Positions 1 through 6,888 of a stretch of 39,320 nt of DNA are shown in pieces; within the stretch, counting starts at the first letter, position 1, and each line of letters starts with the position of its first letter. Made by a program: the position numbers and the translations under genes. This DNA comes from a virus: positions 1 through 39,320 of IMG/VR virus record IMGVR_UViG_3300017923_000001; one strand, written 5' to 3'. The notes under the pieces were generated by a model. It worked only from the letters and a program-made list of their open reading frames with translations. It was not told where the DNA came from and did no database searches.

Positions 1-123
1 GAGGTTATTTGTTTTCCATTTTTTATTAAAAATAAACAAGTTAATATAAAATTTCGTGGCCCCAAAAAATCTTTTAAATTGGTTTCTGGTGCAGAGCTTA
101 TTTGGTATAATTTCAACGCCTTA
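1..123. repeat. Left copy of 123-bp terminal repeat
   Basis: Bases 1-123 are identical to 39198-39320. The repeat lies inside the primase-helicase gene and the frame continues across it, so it marks closure of a circular or circularly permuted assembly rather than a biological duplication. Confidence 0.95.
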
Positions 124-1404
124 GAAAAAGATGAAATAATAATTTGTGAAGGTGAAATCGACGCTTTAACATGGATAGAAAATGGATTTTATAATGTAAT
201 ATCTGTACCAAATGGAGCAAACAAAAATTTAGAATATTTAGATAGTAGTATTAGATATTTTGATAATAAGAAAAAAATATATTTAGCAACAGACAACGAT
301 ACTAAAGGTATTGAATTAAAAGATGAATTAATAAGACGTTTAGGAGCGGAGAAGTGTTATCTTTTAAATTTTAAACAATATAAAGATAGCAATGAATATT
401 TTGTAAATGAAGGTGGTATTGAATTAAAAAAACTTATTGATAATGCTAAACCTGTACCGATTAAAGGTGTTGTTAATATAAATTATTTGTATAATGATAT
501 TGTTGATTTATACGAAAATGGAATACAAAGAGGTTTTTTAATTGAAAACAATGATATTGATAAGTACATAACTTGGGAACTTGGAAGGCTTGCCATTGTT
601 ACCGGAGTGCCAGGTAGTGGTAAAAGTGAGTTTGTAGATTATTTAGTTTCACGATTAAATTTATTATATGGTTGGAAAGCCGCATATTTCACACCTGAAA
701 ATTATCCTTTAAAATATCATTATAGAAAAATACATGAAAAATATTCAGGTAAAAAGTTTGATAAAAAAACAGACAACACAGATTTTTATAGTATTTACGA
801 ATATATTAAAGACAATTTTTTCTATATTTTGAATGAAGATGATATGAAAGTTGAATCAGTTATTAACTCGGCAAAAGCTCTTGTTAATCAAAAAGGTATT
901 AAAATTCTTGTGATTGATCCTTACAATAAATTAGAACATCAATATAGTGATAGCGAAACGCAATATATCAGTAGATTTTTAGATAAGATTACAAATTTTG
1001 CAAAGTTTAATAATGTATTGATTTTTTTAGTTGCCCATCCTCGAAAAATGCAAAAAGGAGAAGTGCCAACTTTATATGATATTTCGGGAAGTGCTAATTT
1101 TTACAATAAAGCAGATTACGGATTTACTGTGCACAGAAAAAGAGATGATGAAACTAATTTAATGATAAATGAAGTTGAAATTTACTGGCAAAAGATAAAA
1201 TTTAAAAATTTGGGAGAACAGGGCGTTAGTGAATTGCGATATAATTATATTAATGGGCGTTTTGAATCAATTAACGATGATATAGATCATTGGGATTATA
1301 CCAATTGGCTATTTAAAGAAAAACAAAAAGAAATAAAAGATGTTAATTTTTGGGATGAAATTTCTGAAAATAACGATTTTGAAAAAGATGAAGTACCATT
1401 TTAA
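1..1404 (+). CDS. Primase-helicase, C-terminal part (5' part at 38841)
   Basis: T7 gp4-like replicative primase-helicase, which makes primers and unwinds DNA at the phage fork. The frame is open at base 1; because the window ends repeat each other, the 5' part is the ORF at 38841, giving a joined protein of 586 residues. In joined numbering a TOPRIM core is visible (CEGEID near 168-173, ATDND at 215-219), followed by a RecA-like helicase domain with Walker A GVPGSGKS (321-328) and a Walker B-like ILVID ending at D425. A TTG at 79 is internal and not the start. The next gene follows after 11 bases. The split is only where the circular map was opened. Confidence 0.93.
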   Translation, partial: EVICFPFFIKNKQVNIKFRGPKKSFKLVSGAELIWYNFNALEKDEIIICEGEIDALTWIENGFYNVISVPNGANKNLEYLDSSIRYFDNKKKIYLATDNDTKGIELKDELIRRLGAEKCYLLNFKQYKDSNEYFVNEGGIELKKLIDNAKPVPIKGVVNINYLYNDIVDLYENGIQRGFLIENNDIDKYITWELGRLAIVTGVPGSGKSEFVDYLVSRLNLLYGWKAAYFTPENYPLKYHYRKIHEKYSGKKFDKKTDNTDFYSIYEYIKDNFFYILNEDDMKVESVINSAKALVNQKGIKILVIDPYNKLEHQYSDSETQYISRFLDKITNFAKFNNVLIFLVAHPRKMQKGEVPTLYDISGSANFYNKADYGFTVHRKRDDETNLMINEVEIYWQKIKFKNLGEQGVSELRYNYINGRFESINDDIDHWDYTNWLFKEKQKEIKDVNFWDEISENNDFEKDEVPF

Positions 1405-1415
1405 AAACTACAACT

Positions 1416-1880
1416 ATGGAAATAACAGAACTACAAAAAAACTTATTAGCCGATTATTTTATTGAAAAATTATCGGAAGAACAGCTAAGAAAAATTTTAG
1501 AAGAAATTACTCCTGAACAGTATAAAAAAATAACACCTACAACACTTTTAAATTTCGTGTGCGAACATTATAACGTAAAAATTGCTGATGTTGTAAGCAA
1601 AAGCAGATTACGTGAATTAGTTTATGTTCGATTAATTTTTGTAGTTTTAGGAGTTAAGATTTTTGATCCTGGTTCGTATAATACAAAAATTATCAAAAGA
1701 TTAAAATGTGATGTAAGACATGGTATTGCAGGAAAATTATCAAAACAAATAAATCGTCATCATACAGCAGTTTCGTATTATCTTACTAAATTTAGAGATT
1801 ATTTGGATATCGGATATATTTCGATTGATGATTTTCATGGATTAGAGAATGAAATGTTGCAAAAATTCAATCAAAAATAA
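1416..1880 (+). CDS. DnaA domain IV-like DNA-binding protein
   Basis: 154-residue protein resembling only the C-terminal DNA-binding domain of bacterial DnaA. Residues about 45-75 (CEHYNVKIADVVSKSRLREL, VYVR) match the helix containing the DnaA basic loop (SKSR.RE), and RHHTAVSYYLTKF near 118-130 matches the DnaA signature region (DHTTV..A..K). There is no AAA+ ATPase domain, so it cannot be a full initiator. It sits directly after the primase-helicase, which suggests binding of DnaA-box-like sites at the phage origin or loading of the helicase; that role is inferred. Translation starts at the motif AACTATG. Confidence 0.72.
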   Translation: MEITELQKNLLADYFIEKLSEEQLRKILEEITPEQYKKITPTTLLNFVCEHYNVKIADVVSKSRLRELVYVRLIFVVLGVKIFDPGSYNTKIIKRLKCDVRHGIAGKLSKQINRHHTAVSYYLTKFRDYLDIGYISIDDFHGLENEMLQKFNQK

Positions 1881-1891
1881 TTGTTTTAACT

Positions 1892-3004
1892 ATGAAAAAA
1901 ATAGGATTAATAGATAATGATTTTGTTATGAGAAAAAACCATAATTTTCCTAATTTGGCTTTGATGAAAATAAGTTCATATTTAAAAAATAAAGGTAACG
2001 AAGTTGAATTGATTGGCTTTAATGAAATAAATCCTAATAGCTTATTTCCACATAATTATGATATAATTATAGTTTCAAAAGTATTTTTAGATACAAAAAC
2101 TCCTGATTTTATAAATAGCATGAAAAACGTTATAATTGGTGGTAGCGGTTTTTTTTATGATAAAGCTACTTTTTTGGATGAAGAAATAGAGCATTCTAAA
2201 CCAGATTATAATTTATATAACAAAGTTTTGCCTATAATAAAAAATAAAAAAAATTACACAGATGTTTCTATTGGATTCACAACGCGCGGATGTTTCAGGA
2301 AATGCCCATTTTGTATTAATAAAAACTATAATAAGGTAGAATTGCATTCTCCTGTATCAGAATTTTTAGAAGTAAATAGACCAATAGTAACTCTGCTTGA
2401 CGATAATGTTTTAGGGTTGCCGAACAGCAAGTTATTTTTATTATTAGAGCAATTAAAACAAACTGGCAAAAAAATACAATTTAAACAGGGTATGGATATT
2501 AGATTAATAACCAAAGAAAGAGCGAAAAAAATATTTGAACTAAAATATGAAGGAGATTATTATTTTGCTTTCGATATGTGGAAATATAGAGATGAAATTG
2601 TAAAAAAATTAAAAGTATGGCATACGCAGTACTATAAGTTCAAAAATAGTAGTTCTAAAAGAATTAATACTAATTTTTATGTTTTTTGTGCTTTTGATTA
2701 TCAAAATAAATATAATTTGGATTTTTGGATAAATGATATAAAAATAATTTTTAAACGTATCAATATTCTTTTTTCTTTTGGATGCTTACCTTTTGTAATG
2801 AGATACAAGGAATGGGAAAATTCACCATTTAGAGATATTTATATAAATATTACCCAATGGGCAAACCAACCAGCTAATTGCGCTAAATATAGTTTTTTAG
2901 AATATATAGAAATGGCAAAAAAAACAAACGCTATTAAGTTTTTAAATAAATATCCAGATTTCAGAAGTTATTTTGAACTTAAATTATCTAAAATTGCCCG
3001 ATAG
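1892..3004 (+). CDS. Radical SAM protein with B12-binding-like N-terminus
   Basis: 370 residues. The cluster motif CFRKCPFC (C134, C138, C141) is the CX3CX2C signature that holds the 4Fe-4S cluster of radical SAM enzymes. The N-terminus (KIGLIDND, then NLALMKISSYLKNKGNEVEL) looks like the Rossmann-type domain often paired with radical SAM modules of the B12-binding type, although no cobalamin-binding DxHxxG is visible. The substrate is unknown; RNA, protein or nucleotide modification are all possible. It follows the replication genes by 11 bases and ends in a small hairpin (TTGCCC gata GGGCAA, 2993-3008), just before the cassette array. Confidence 0.75.
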   Translation: MKKIGLIDNDFVMRKNHNFPNLALMKISSYLKNKGNEVELIGFNEINPNSLFPHNYDIIIVSKVFLDTKTPDFINSMKNVIIGGSGFFYDKATFLDEEIEHSKPDYNLYNKVLPIIKNKKNYTDVSIGFTTRGCFRKCPFCINKNYNKVELHSPVSEFLEVNRPIVTLLDDNVLGLPNSKLFLLLEQLKQTGKKIQFKQGMDIRLITKERAKKIFELKYEGDYYFAFDMWKYRDEIVKKLKVWHTQYYKFKNSSSKRINTNFYVFCAFDYQNKYNLDFWINDIKIIFKRINILFSFGCLPFVMRYKEWENSPFRDIYINITQWANQPANCAKYSFLEYIEMAKKTNAIKFLNKYPDFRSYFELKLSKIAR

Positions 3005-3082
3005 GGCAAAAGAGGGGAGAAAAAACTGTTATTGCGGACAAATAGCAGTAACCTTGATTAAATGCACAGACTTAGTGCTTGT

Positions 3083-3216
3083 GTATAACGATTGAGTGTA
3101 ACCGCATGTAGCGGATTAAATAGTAATAACTTATCAAAATAAACGAATATGAACAAAGAGCAGAATACTTCGCAAACCACAGAATCCGCTATTGCGGTTG
3201 ACACTGTGTTAGCAAC
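3083..3216 (+). repeat. attC-like site 1
   Basis: Left core GTATAAC 3083-3089, 5-base spacer, left arm 3095-3117, loop with the start codon of the next gene (3149), right arm 3183-3205, 2-base spacer, right core GTTAGCAAC 3208-3216. The arms share AGTGT/ACACT, AACCGC/GCGGTT and AGCGGATT/AATCCGCT, with an unpaired G at 3200 five pairs into the stem. Confidence 0.7.
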
Positions 3217-3403
3217 TGGGCTTTATTGTATTAAAGTTCAAGCTAATCATGATTGTTGGATTGCCGATTGGAATGGTGACCCTGGAAGAACATTAGTAAA
3301 AGAAAACGCAAAAACATTTAAACGTAAATCGGATGCTGAAAAGTTATGCAACGAAATGAAGATAAAATATCCAAATCGAAATGTTTGGGTCGATGTCTTT
3401 TAG
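3149..3403 (+). CDS. Cassette gene A, small protein of unknown function
   Basis: 84-residue soluble protein with no family I recognise. It has one strongly aromatic stretch (CWIADWNGDPGRTL) and a charged C-terminal half ending NRNVWVDVF. The ATG lies in the loop of attC-like site 1, and codons 13-23 are encoded by the site's right arm and right core, so the first quarter of the protein is dictated by the recombination-like site. The stop is 4 bases before the terminal core GTTGCTAAC. Reading frame intact and codon use like its neighbours; a genuine gene is likely. Confidence 0.65.
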   Translation: MNKEQNTSQTTESAIAVDTVLATGLYCIKVQANHDCWIADWNGDPGRTLVKENAKTFKRKSDAEKLCNEMKIKYPNRNVWVDVF

Positions 3404-3410
3404 CCTTGTT

Positions 3411-3621
3411 GCTAACGGTTCTCGGCTATACGTCAGGTTTTTTACGGATTTGAAACACTAAATTAAAATATATGATGCAAGTAATTGAAATGACACACTC
3501 TGAAAAAGTAGAGATGTATCAAATGGTAAAAAAAGATAAATTGATAGAAATGTTGATAGAGGCAAACAATGTTATTAACCGACTAACGGAAGTAAAAAAC
3601 TTACGTATAGCCGATGTTAGC
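3411..3621 (+). repeat. attC-like site 2
   Basis: Left core GCTAAC 3411-3416, 6-base spacer, left arm CGGCTATACGT 3423-3433, long loop, right arm ACGTATAGCCG 3603-3613 (perfect 11-bp complement), spacer AT, right core GTTAGC 3616-3621. The loop carries the first half of gene B. Confidence 0.72.
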
Positions 3622-3714
3622 GGTTCGTTGCCCTGCCATCATAACTATATTCAGAAAGATACCTATTGGAAAAGTTGCACTCATTGTGGAATGATAGCAC
3701 CATTAGGGCAATGA
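3472..3714 (+). CDS. Cassette gene B, small CxxC protein
   Basis: 80 residues. The N-terminal half is helical (VEMYQMVKKDKLIEMLIEAN); the C-terminal half holds CHHN and a CTHCGM motif that together could bind one zinc ion, as in many small phage proteins of unknown role. The gene begins in the loop of attC-like site 2, runs through its right arm and core (encoding RIADVSG), and its TGA stop is embedded in the closing core (gggcaaTGAccgctaac). MQVIEM one codon later is an equally good start. No specific function can be assigned. Confidence 0.65.
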   Translation: MMQVIEMTHSEKVEMYQMVKKDKLIEMLIEANNVINRLTEVKNLRIADVSGSLPCHHNYIQKDTYWKSCTHCGMIAPLGQ

Positions 3715-3722
3715 CCGCTAAC
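3616..3722 (+). repeat. Complementary ends of cassette B
   Basis: GTTAGCGGTTCGTTGCCC (3616-3633) can pair with GGGCAATGACCGCTAAC (3706-3722), so the unit's two ends are complementary well beyond the 7-base core, apart from a small bulge. Confidence 0.7.
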
Positions 3723-3771
3723 AGATGCGTATAGGCGGTCGTTTTAATGCCGCCTATACGTTGTTAGCGGT
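3714..3771 (+). repeat. attC-like site 3 (compact)
   Basis: The shortest site, 58 bases: ACCGCTAAC 3714-3722, spacer AGATG, arm CGTATAGGCGG 3728-3738, loop TCGTTTTAATG 3739-3749, arm CCGCCTATACG 3750-3760, spacer TT, GTTAGCGGT 3763-3771. Arms and outer cores are perfectly complementary. The same 11-base loop recurs at 5516-5526. Confidence 0.8.
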
Positions 3772-3806
3772 TCGTGCCGGATTATTAACGAATAAACTTA
3801 AATAGA

Positions 3807-4460
3807 ATGAGAATTTTAGTAGCCTGTGAAGAAAGCCAGGCATTGACAAACAGATTTAGGGAGTTAGGACACGAGGCTTTTTCTTGTGATATACTTCCTT
3901 GCAGTGGCGGACATCCTGAATGGCATTTACAGCAAGATGTAACCGAATTGCTAAAACAGAAATGGGATATGATTGTAGCGTTTCCGCCATGCACATACCT
4001 AACTGTAACAGGTAACAGATGGTTTAATATTGACCGATACGGAGAAAAAGCCGTGCAAAGGCATAAAGACCGTGAAGAAGCGATTAAATTCTTTTTGATG
4101 TTCGCAAATGCTGATTGTGATTATATCGCTATTGAAAACCCAGTAGGAATAATGAGTAGCGTATGGCGGAAACCCGACCAAATAATTAACCCTTATGAAT
4201 TTGGCGACCCATACGAAAAGAAAACGTGTTTATGGCTTAAAGGACTTCCACCATTAACGCCTACGAATGTGGTAAAACCTGAACCACGAAAAAAATTTAA
4301 GAGCGGTAAAACAATGCCTGGCTGGTATGCGGATGCTTGGAAACTACCAAAAGATGAACGTGCTAAACTTCGGTCAAAGACGTTTCCAGGAATTGCACAG
4401 GCTATGGCTACTCAATGGACAAATTTTGTTTCGGAGCAGTCAGTTAGGCATGACCGCTAA
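3807..4460 (+). CDS. Cassette gene C, cytosine-C5-methyltransferase-like protein
   Basis: 217 residues of the short phage type of DNA cytosine methyltransferase. The N-terminal SAM site reads LVACEESQALTNRFRELGHE, FPPCTYL (C62) corresponds to the catalytic Pro-Cys motif, and IENPVG (about 109-114) to the ENV motif; YEFGD and KTCLWLKGLPPL are typical of this group. It is shorter than host enzymes and lacks an obvious separate target-recognition domain. Likely role: methylating phage DNA against restriction, which is inferred. It lies wholly inside its cassette, and its TAA stop is part of the closing core. Near the stop a second GTTAGGCA (4443-4450) looks like a vestigial core. Confidence 0.8.
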   Translation: MRILVACEESQALTNRFRELGHEAFSCDILPCSGGHPEWHLQQDVTELLKQKWDMIVAFPPCTYLTVTGNRWFNIDRYGEKAVQRHKDREEAIKFFLMFANADCDYIAIENPVGIMSSVWRKPDQIINPYEFGDPYEKKTCLWLKGLPPLTPTNVVKPEPRKKFKSGKTMPGWYADAWKLPKDERAKLRSKTFPGIAQAMATQWTNFVSEQSVRHDR

Positions 4461-4868
4461 CGTCCCGGGAAATATGGGACGGAATTTTAAGGGCAATCAT
4501 AGCCCTGTCAGACAGTAGAAAATTTAATATTAACCAATAAATAGTAAAATTATGGACAAACCAAATCAAGAAAAAATTAACATAGACATAAGAAATCTTA
4601 CATATTTAGCTATATATCTTGAAGGTATTAAAGCGGGTAAGGGAAATTTATCTCCACTTGGAACTATTACAATTGAAAACTTGTGGAATACTATAAAATA
4701 TTTAGAAGGCGATACAAGATATAAGTGCGAATAATTTTACGGACTCATAGCACCGCCCTTAAAATTCTGTGCTATGATTTCGAGTTGTAGTTAGTCATCT
4801 TTGGAATATGAAGAAACTTAGAAGCAATACAGCATCCGTGCGAAGCCTTATTTCCCGGGACGTTGTAG
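4453..4868 (+). repeat. Junction 4: long hairpin enclosing gene D
   Basis: ACCGCTAAC (4453-4461) runs straight into an arm without a spacer: AACGTCCCGGGAAATA 4459-4474 pairs perfectly with TATTTCCCGGGACGTT 4849-4864, followed by GTTGTAG (4862-4868). Inside are a nested pair (GAATTTTAAGGGC near 4481 with GCCCTTAAAATTC near 4755) and a hairpin TCATAGCAC/GTGCTATGA (4745-4777). It differs from the other sites in lacking spacers and having a large branched loop. Confidence 0.6.
4552..4734 (+). CDS. Cassette gene D, small protein of unknown function
   Basis: 60 residues: a charged N-terminus, a helical stretch (RNLTYLAIYLEGIKAGKGN) and a second helix (TIENLWNTIKYLEGD). No family recognised. Unlike most genes in the array it lies entirely inside the loop of junction 4, preceded by an A-rich leader and not touching the cores. 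Its length and intact frame support a real gene, but the function is unknown. Confidence 0.55.
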   Translation: MDKPNQEKINIDIRNLTYLAIYLEGIKAGKGNLSPLGTITIENLWNTIKYLEGDTRYKCE

Positions 4869-4940
4869 TCAATTATCGTGGACTGTGGGTGTGCCGGAAG
4901 AGGGTTTAGGCGGATGCCGTGCTGGATGATTGACTACAAC
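4862..4940 (+). repeat. Non-coding mini-cassette (79 bp)
   Basis: GTTGTAGTCAAT (4862-4873) and ATTGACTACAAC (4929-4940) are a perfect 12-bp inverted pair enclosing about 55 bases with no ORF. Together with the 3' half of junction 4 and junction 5 it fills the stretch 4735-5044, in which I see no gene on either strand. Confidence 0.65.
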
Positions 4941-5030
4941 GGCTGGCGGTATGAAGCGTACCGCATTGTACAACGCTTCAAATTATTAACAAGCCTTTCT
5001 GCGGTATGCTTTATGACCGCTTGTTAGGCA
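4934..5030 (+). repeat. attC-like site 5
   Basis: CTACAAC 4934-4940, spacer GGCTG, arm 4946-4964 (GCGGTATGAAGCGTACCGC), loop, arm 5001-5020 (GCGGTATGCTTTATGACCGC), spacer TT, GTTAGGCA 5023-5030. G5015 is unpaired five pairs into the stem, as in sites 1, 10 and 11. Confidence 0.78.
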
Positions 5031-5044
5031 CAGTACTTTTTAAA

Positions 5045-5242
5045 ATGACAAACAAAGAACGGAACTTAATTAAAAAGAAAATATTAAAATGCTTAACCGA
5101 AGATTTTAAAGGAAATCAAGCGATATTCGATAAAAAAGAGGGTTGGCAAGTGTTTAATGGAACTGATTTGGATATGGTAATGAATGCCGTATGCAAAGGT
5201 TTAGAAATGGCAAAATACGAGATGCACGATGGCGTTTCTTAG
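5045..5242 (+). CDS. Cassette gene E, small protein of unknown function
   Basis: 65 residues from the ATG at 5045 (MTNKERNLIKKK). The frame is also open from an ATG at 5006 inside the right arm of site 5, which would add LYDRLLGTVLFK; that same arm-and-core peptide (YDRLL) appears at the start of gene K, so translation may begin in the hairpin. The body is helical and mixed in charge (DLDMVMNAVCKGLEMAKYEM). No family recognised. The gene ends 4 bases before the complement of its opening core (GTGCCTAAC, 5247-5255). Confidence 0.6.
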   Translation: MTNKERNLIKKKILKCLTEDFKGNQAIFDKKEGWQVFNGTDLDMVMNAVCKGLEMAKYEMHDGVS

Positions 5243-5248
5243 TATTGT

Positions 5249-5515
5249 GCCTAACGGACAGGTATATGAGCCGTGCGGATTAACCTACTAACAATTGAAC
5301 GAGGTACACAGTAATAATTTTAAAATATTTTTAGGGATGGAAAAAATAAAAGTAAAAATACCAGAAAAATGTAAAGATTGTGTTTACGTGAATAAAAAAG
5401 GAAATTGTTGGGCTTTGAAAGATAAATGCAACCCAAACAGTATGAATTGTGATTATAGGAAAGATGAAGAGGCGAGCTACAAACGCAAGCATGGCTTATA
5501 TACCATGTTGTAGCA
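5249..5515 (+). repeat. attC-like site 6
   Basis: GCCTAAC 5249-5255, spacer GGACA, arm GGTATATGAGCCGTGC 5261-5276, loop containing all of gene F, arm GCATGGCTTATATACC 5489-5504 (16 pairs, two of them G-T), spacer AT, GTTGTAGCA 5507-5515. Confidence 0.75.
5337..5513 (+). CDS. Cassette gene F, small cysteine-rich protein
   Basis: 58 residues from the ATG at 5337 (MEKIKVKIPEK); an upstream ATG at 5295 is in frame but less likely. Five cysteines within about 30 residues (CKDC, CW, KCN, NC) suggest a zinc-binding fold. The gene occupies the loop of site 6; its last codons are encoded by the right arm (HGLYTML) and the TAG stop overlaps the right core GTTGTAG. It resembles general small phage zinc proteins, with no assignable function. 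Confidence 0.6.
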   Translation: MEKIKVKIPEKCKDCVYVNKKGNCWALKDKCNPNSMNCDYRKDEEASYKRKHGLYTML

Positions 5516-5534
5516 TCGTTTTAATGTGCTACAA
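5507..5534 (+). repeat. Minimal hairpin cassette with loop TCGTTTTAATG
   Basis: TTGTAGCA (5508-5515) and TGCTACAA (5527-5534) pair perfectly around the 11-base loop TCGTTTTAATG (5516-5526), which is identical to the loop of site 3. Here the stem is made of cassette cores rather than site arms; there is no room for a gene. Confidence 0.75.
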
Positions 5535-5962
5535 TGTTGCGGGCTGTATATGATGGATTTTGCGGATATGTTATTAAACATATTCTTAAATTTGATTAAC
5601 TGATTTACTTATGTTAAATTGCATTAAACTTTAATACATAAAATTATGAAAAATGATAAAATTTATTATGAATCTAATGAACATGGATGGTGTTTTACTG
5701 AATGCAAAGTAGTAAAAGGTTGTATGATAGGATCGGTCGGGTGTAGAAATTGTAAAAATCATATTACTCATGGTAAAAAATACAAGTACGTACGATGTAA
5801 AATCTTTTACGATGCTGTTAATGGCAAATAATTTTATGTTTGCTCATCCGCAAAATATGTCATATGACAGCTAGTTAGATAGAGTTGCCTTTGGATTTGG
5901 TAGCCTGTTAATTAGTTAGTCATATGACTGTGTGGATGGAATACAGCCCGCAACATTAGATC
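5527..5962 (+). repeat. Junction 7: long hairpin enclosing gene G
   Basis: ATGTTGCGGGCTGTAT 5534-5549 pairs perfectly with ATACAGCCCGCAACAT 5941-5956, without spacers beside the cores. Nested inside are ATTTTGCGGAT 5557-5567 with ATCCGCAAAAT 5846-5856, and two copies of the palindrome GTCATATGAC (5859-5868, 5919-5928). The region 5832-6049 carries no gene apart from these structures. Confidence 0.6.
5646..5831 (+). CDS. Cassette gene G, small cysteine-rich protein
   Basis: 61 residues. Cysteines at WCFTEC, KGCMIGSVGCRNCKNH and VRCKIF resemble the small phage proteins with a GSxxCxxCK motif, probably zinc-binding. The gene lies in the inner loop of junction 7, preceded by an AT-rich leader (ataaaattATG), and is separated from the flanking cores by nested hairpins. 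No function can be given; the motif makes a real protein likely. Confidence 0.65.
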   Translation: MKNDKIYYESNEHGWCFTECKVVKGCMIGSVGCRNCKNHITHGKKYKYVRCKIFYDAVNGK

Positions 5963-6040
5963 GAATTGGCTTTGGTCGTGCTGTTGCAAGGATGGGCGAC
6001 TGTAAGGAGCTAGGATGGATAGCGGGCAATTCGATCTAAC
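5955..6040 (+). repeat. Non-coding mini-cassette (86 bp)
   Basis: ATTAGATCGAATTG (5955-5968) and CAATTCGATCTAAC (6027-6040) are complementary at 13 of 14 positions. The 58 bases between hold no ORF. The opening core is ATT rather than GTT, the only such case in the array. Confidence 0.65.
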
Positions 6041-6160
6041 GTTTCGGCTATGTGCAGTGCCGTAAAACTTGCACTAACTTTAATAAATGCAGAAATGACA
6101 CAAGATATAATGAACTTAGATGATAGCACTAAACAGGCATTGCATATAGCCTATGTTAGC
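6035..6160 (+). repeat. attC-like site 8
   Basis: TCTAAC 6035-6040, spacer GTTTC, arm GGCTATGTGCAGTGCC 6046-6061, loop, arm GGCATTGCATATAGCC 6136-6151 (16 pairs, two of them G-T), spacer TAT, GTTAGC 6155-6160. Confidence 0.75.
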
Positions 6161-6322
6161 GAGAGTGATTTGTTATTCAGAGGTAGGACAAAAGAATTAG
6201 CATTTTTCAATTACAAAGATGGTGATATTGAAATATCTATTGATGATGGAGAAAACAACACTTTCATATTAAACAAAGAGCAAATAGATGCAATGTTGGC
6301 GTGGATTAATCATTCTCGCTAA
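6095..6322 (+). CDS. Cassette gene H, small protein of unknown function
   Basis: 75 residues from the ATG at 6095 (MTQDIMNLDD); an upstream in-frame ATG at 6050 sits within the left arm of site 8 and would add 15 residues. Codons for ALHIAYVSES come from the right arm and right core of the site. The protein is acidic (DGDIEISIDDGENN) and soluble, with no family recognised. The TAA stop is part of the closing core CTCGCTAAC, and the first and last 16 bases of the cassette (6155-6170, 6308-6323) are complementary at 15 positions even though both are coding or overlap the stop. Confidence 0.62.
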   Translation: MTQDIMNLDDSTKQALHIAYVSESDLLFRGRTKELAFFNYKDGDIEISIDDGENNTFILNKEQIDAMLAWINHSR

Positions 6323-6450
6323 CGGATTACGGCTATGAAGCGTTGCCGATAAAATGCTTCTAACTATCAAATTATAACAAAATGGAATTAAAAGCAGTAC
6401 CGATTCAATTACCTGACGATTTAGGCAATGATTTATTAGCCGATGTTAGC
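6318..6450 (+). repeat. attC-like site 9
   Basis: GCTAAC 6318-6323, spacer GGATTA, arm CGGCTA 6330-6335 with further pairing CGTTGCC 6341-6347 to GGCAATG 6424-6430, arm TAGCCG 6437-6442, spacer AT, GTTAGC 6445-6450. An internal loop separates the two stem segments. Confidence 0.68.
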
Positions 6451-6747
6451 GTTAGTAATTTAATGCAAGACGTTACATCGAAGCTAATTAGCGACATACA
6501 AGATAAAAGAAACAAAGTGATTACCGAGCGATTAAAAGAAATTGTTGGTATTGATTTAAACATTGAAGAAGAAGCAAAGCGAAGGTTCAAAAGATTTGCT
6601 ATCGAATATAATGGAAATGAAGAAACAATTTATTTTAATGATGGCAGTATTGAAGGTAAACGAATAGTGACATTTGTTAGAAAAGAAAATCCATTAAAAT
6701 TTGAAACTGATAGATGCGAAATGAGCGTTGGCTATTCCTATTATTAA
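6382..6747 (+). CDS. Cassette gene I, protein of unknown function
   Basis: 121 residues. The ATG lies in the loop of site 9 (ataacaaaATG), and the right arm and core encode LADVSVS. The rest is a helical stretch (LISDIQDKRNKVITERLKEI) and a beta-rich C-terminal half (NEETIYFNDGSIEGKRIVTF). No family recognised. The gene stops just before the closing core; GTTAGCGTTAGTAA (6445-6458) and TTATTAACGCTAAC (6741-6754) match as complements at 13 of 14 positions. Confidence 0.66.
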   Translation: MELKAVPIQLPDDLGNDLLADVSVSNLMQDVTSKLISDIQDKRNKVITERLKEIVGIDLNIEEEAKRRFKRFAIEYNGNEETIYFNDGSIEGKRIVTFVRKENPLKFETDRCEMSVGYSYY

Positions 6748-6870
6748 CGCTAACGGTACGCAAATATGAAACGTGGCAAACGAAAAGCCACAACAAAGAT
6801 ATGAATTTGAAATTAACATAAATATTAATTAGATGCACGACAGCCATGTTTTATGATTTGCTGTTAGGCA
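6748..6870 (+). repeat. attC-like site 10
   Basis: CGCTAAC 6748-6754, spacer GGTAC, arm 6760-6777 (GCAAATATGAAACGTGGC), loop, arm 6843-6861 (GCCATGTTTTATGATTTGC), 1-base spacer, GTTAGGCA 6863-6870. The 18-pair stem has one unpaired G at 6855 and a few G-T pairs. Confidence 0.76.
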
Positions 6871-6888
6871 TCTGTAAAAATTACGGAT

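Noticed and set aside
79-81. TTG start for the primase-helicase
   Set aside because: The frame is open to base 1 and continues from 38841 across the repeated ends.
3005-3148. tRNA or tRNA-like gene upstream of the array
   Set aside because: GC-rich arms are present but no cloverleaf or acceptor stem could be drawn; the arms pair with 3183-3205 as attC-like site 1.
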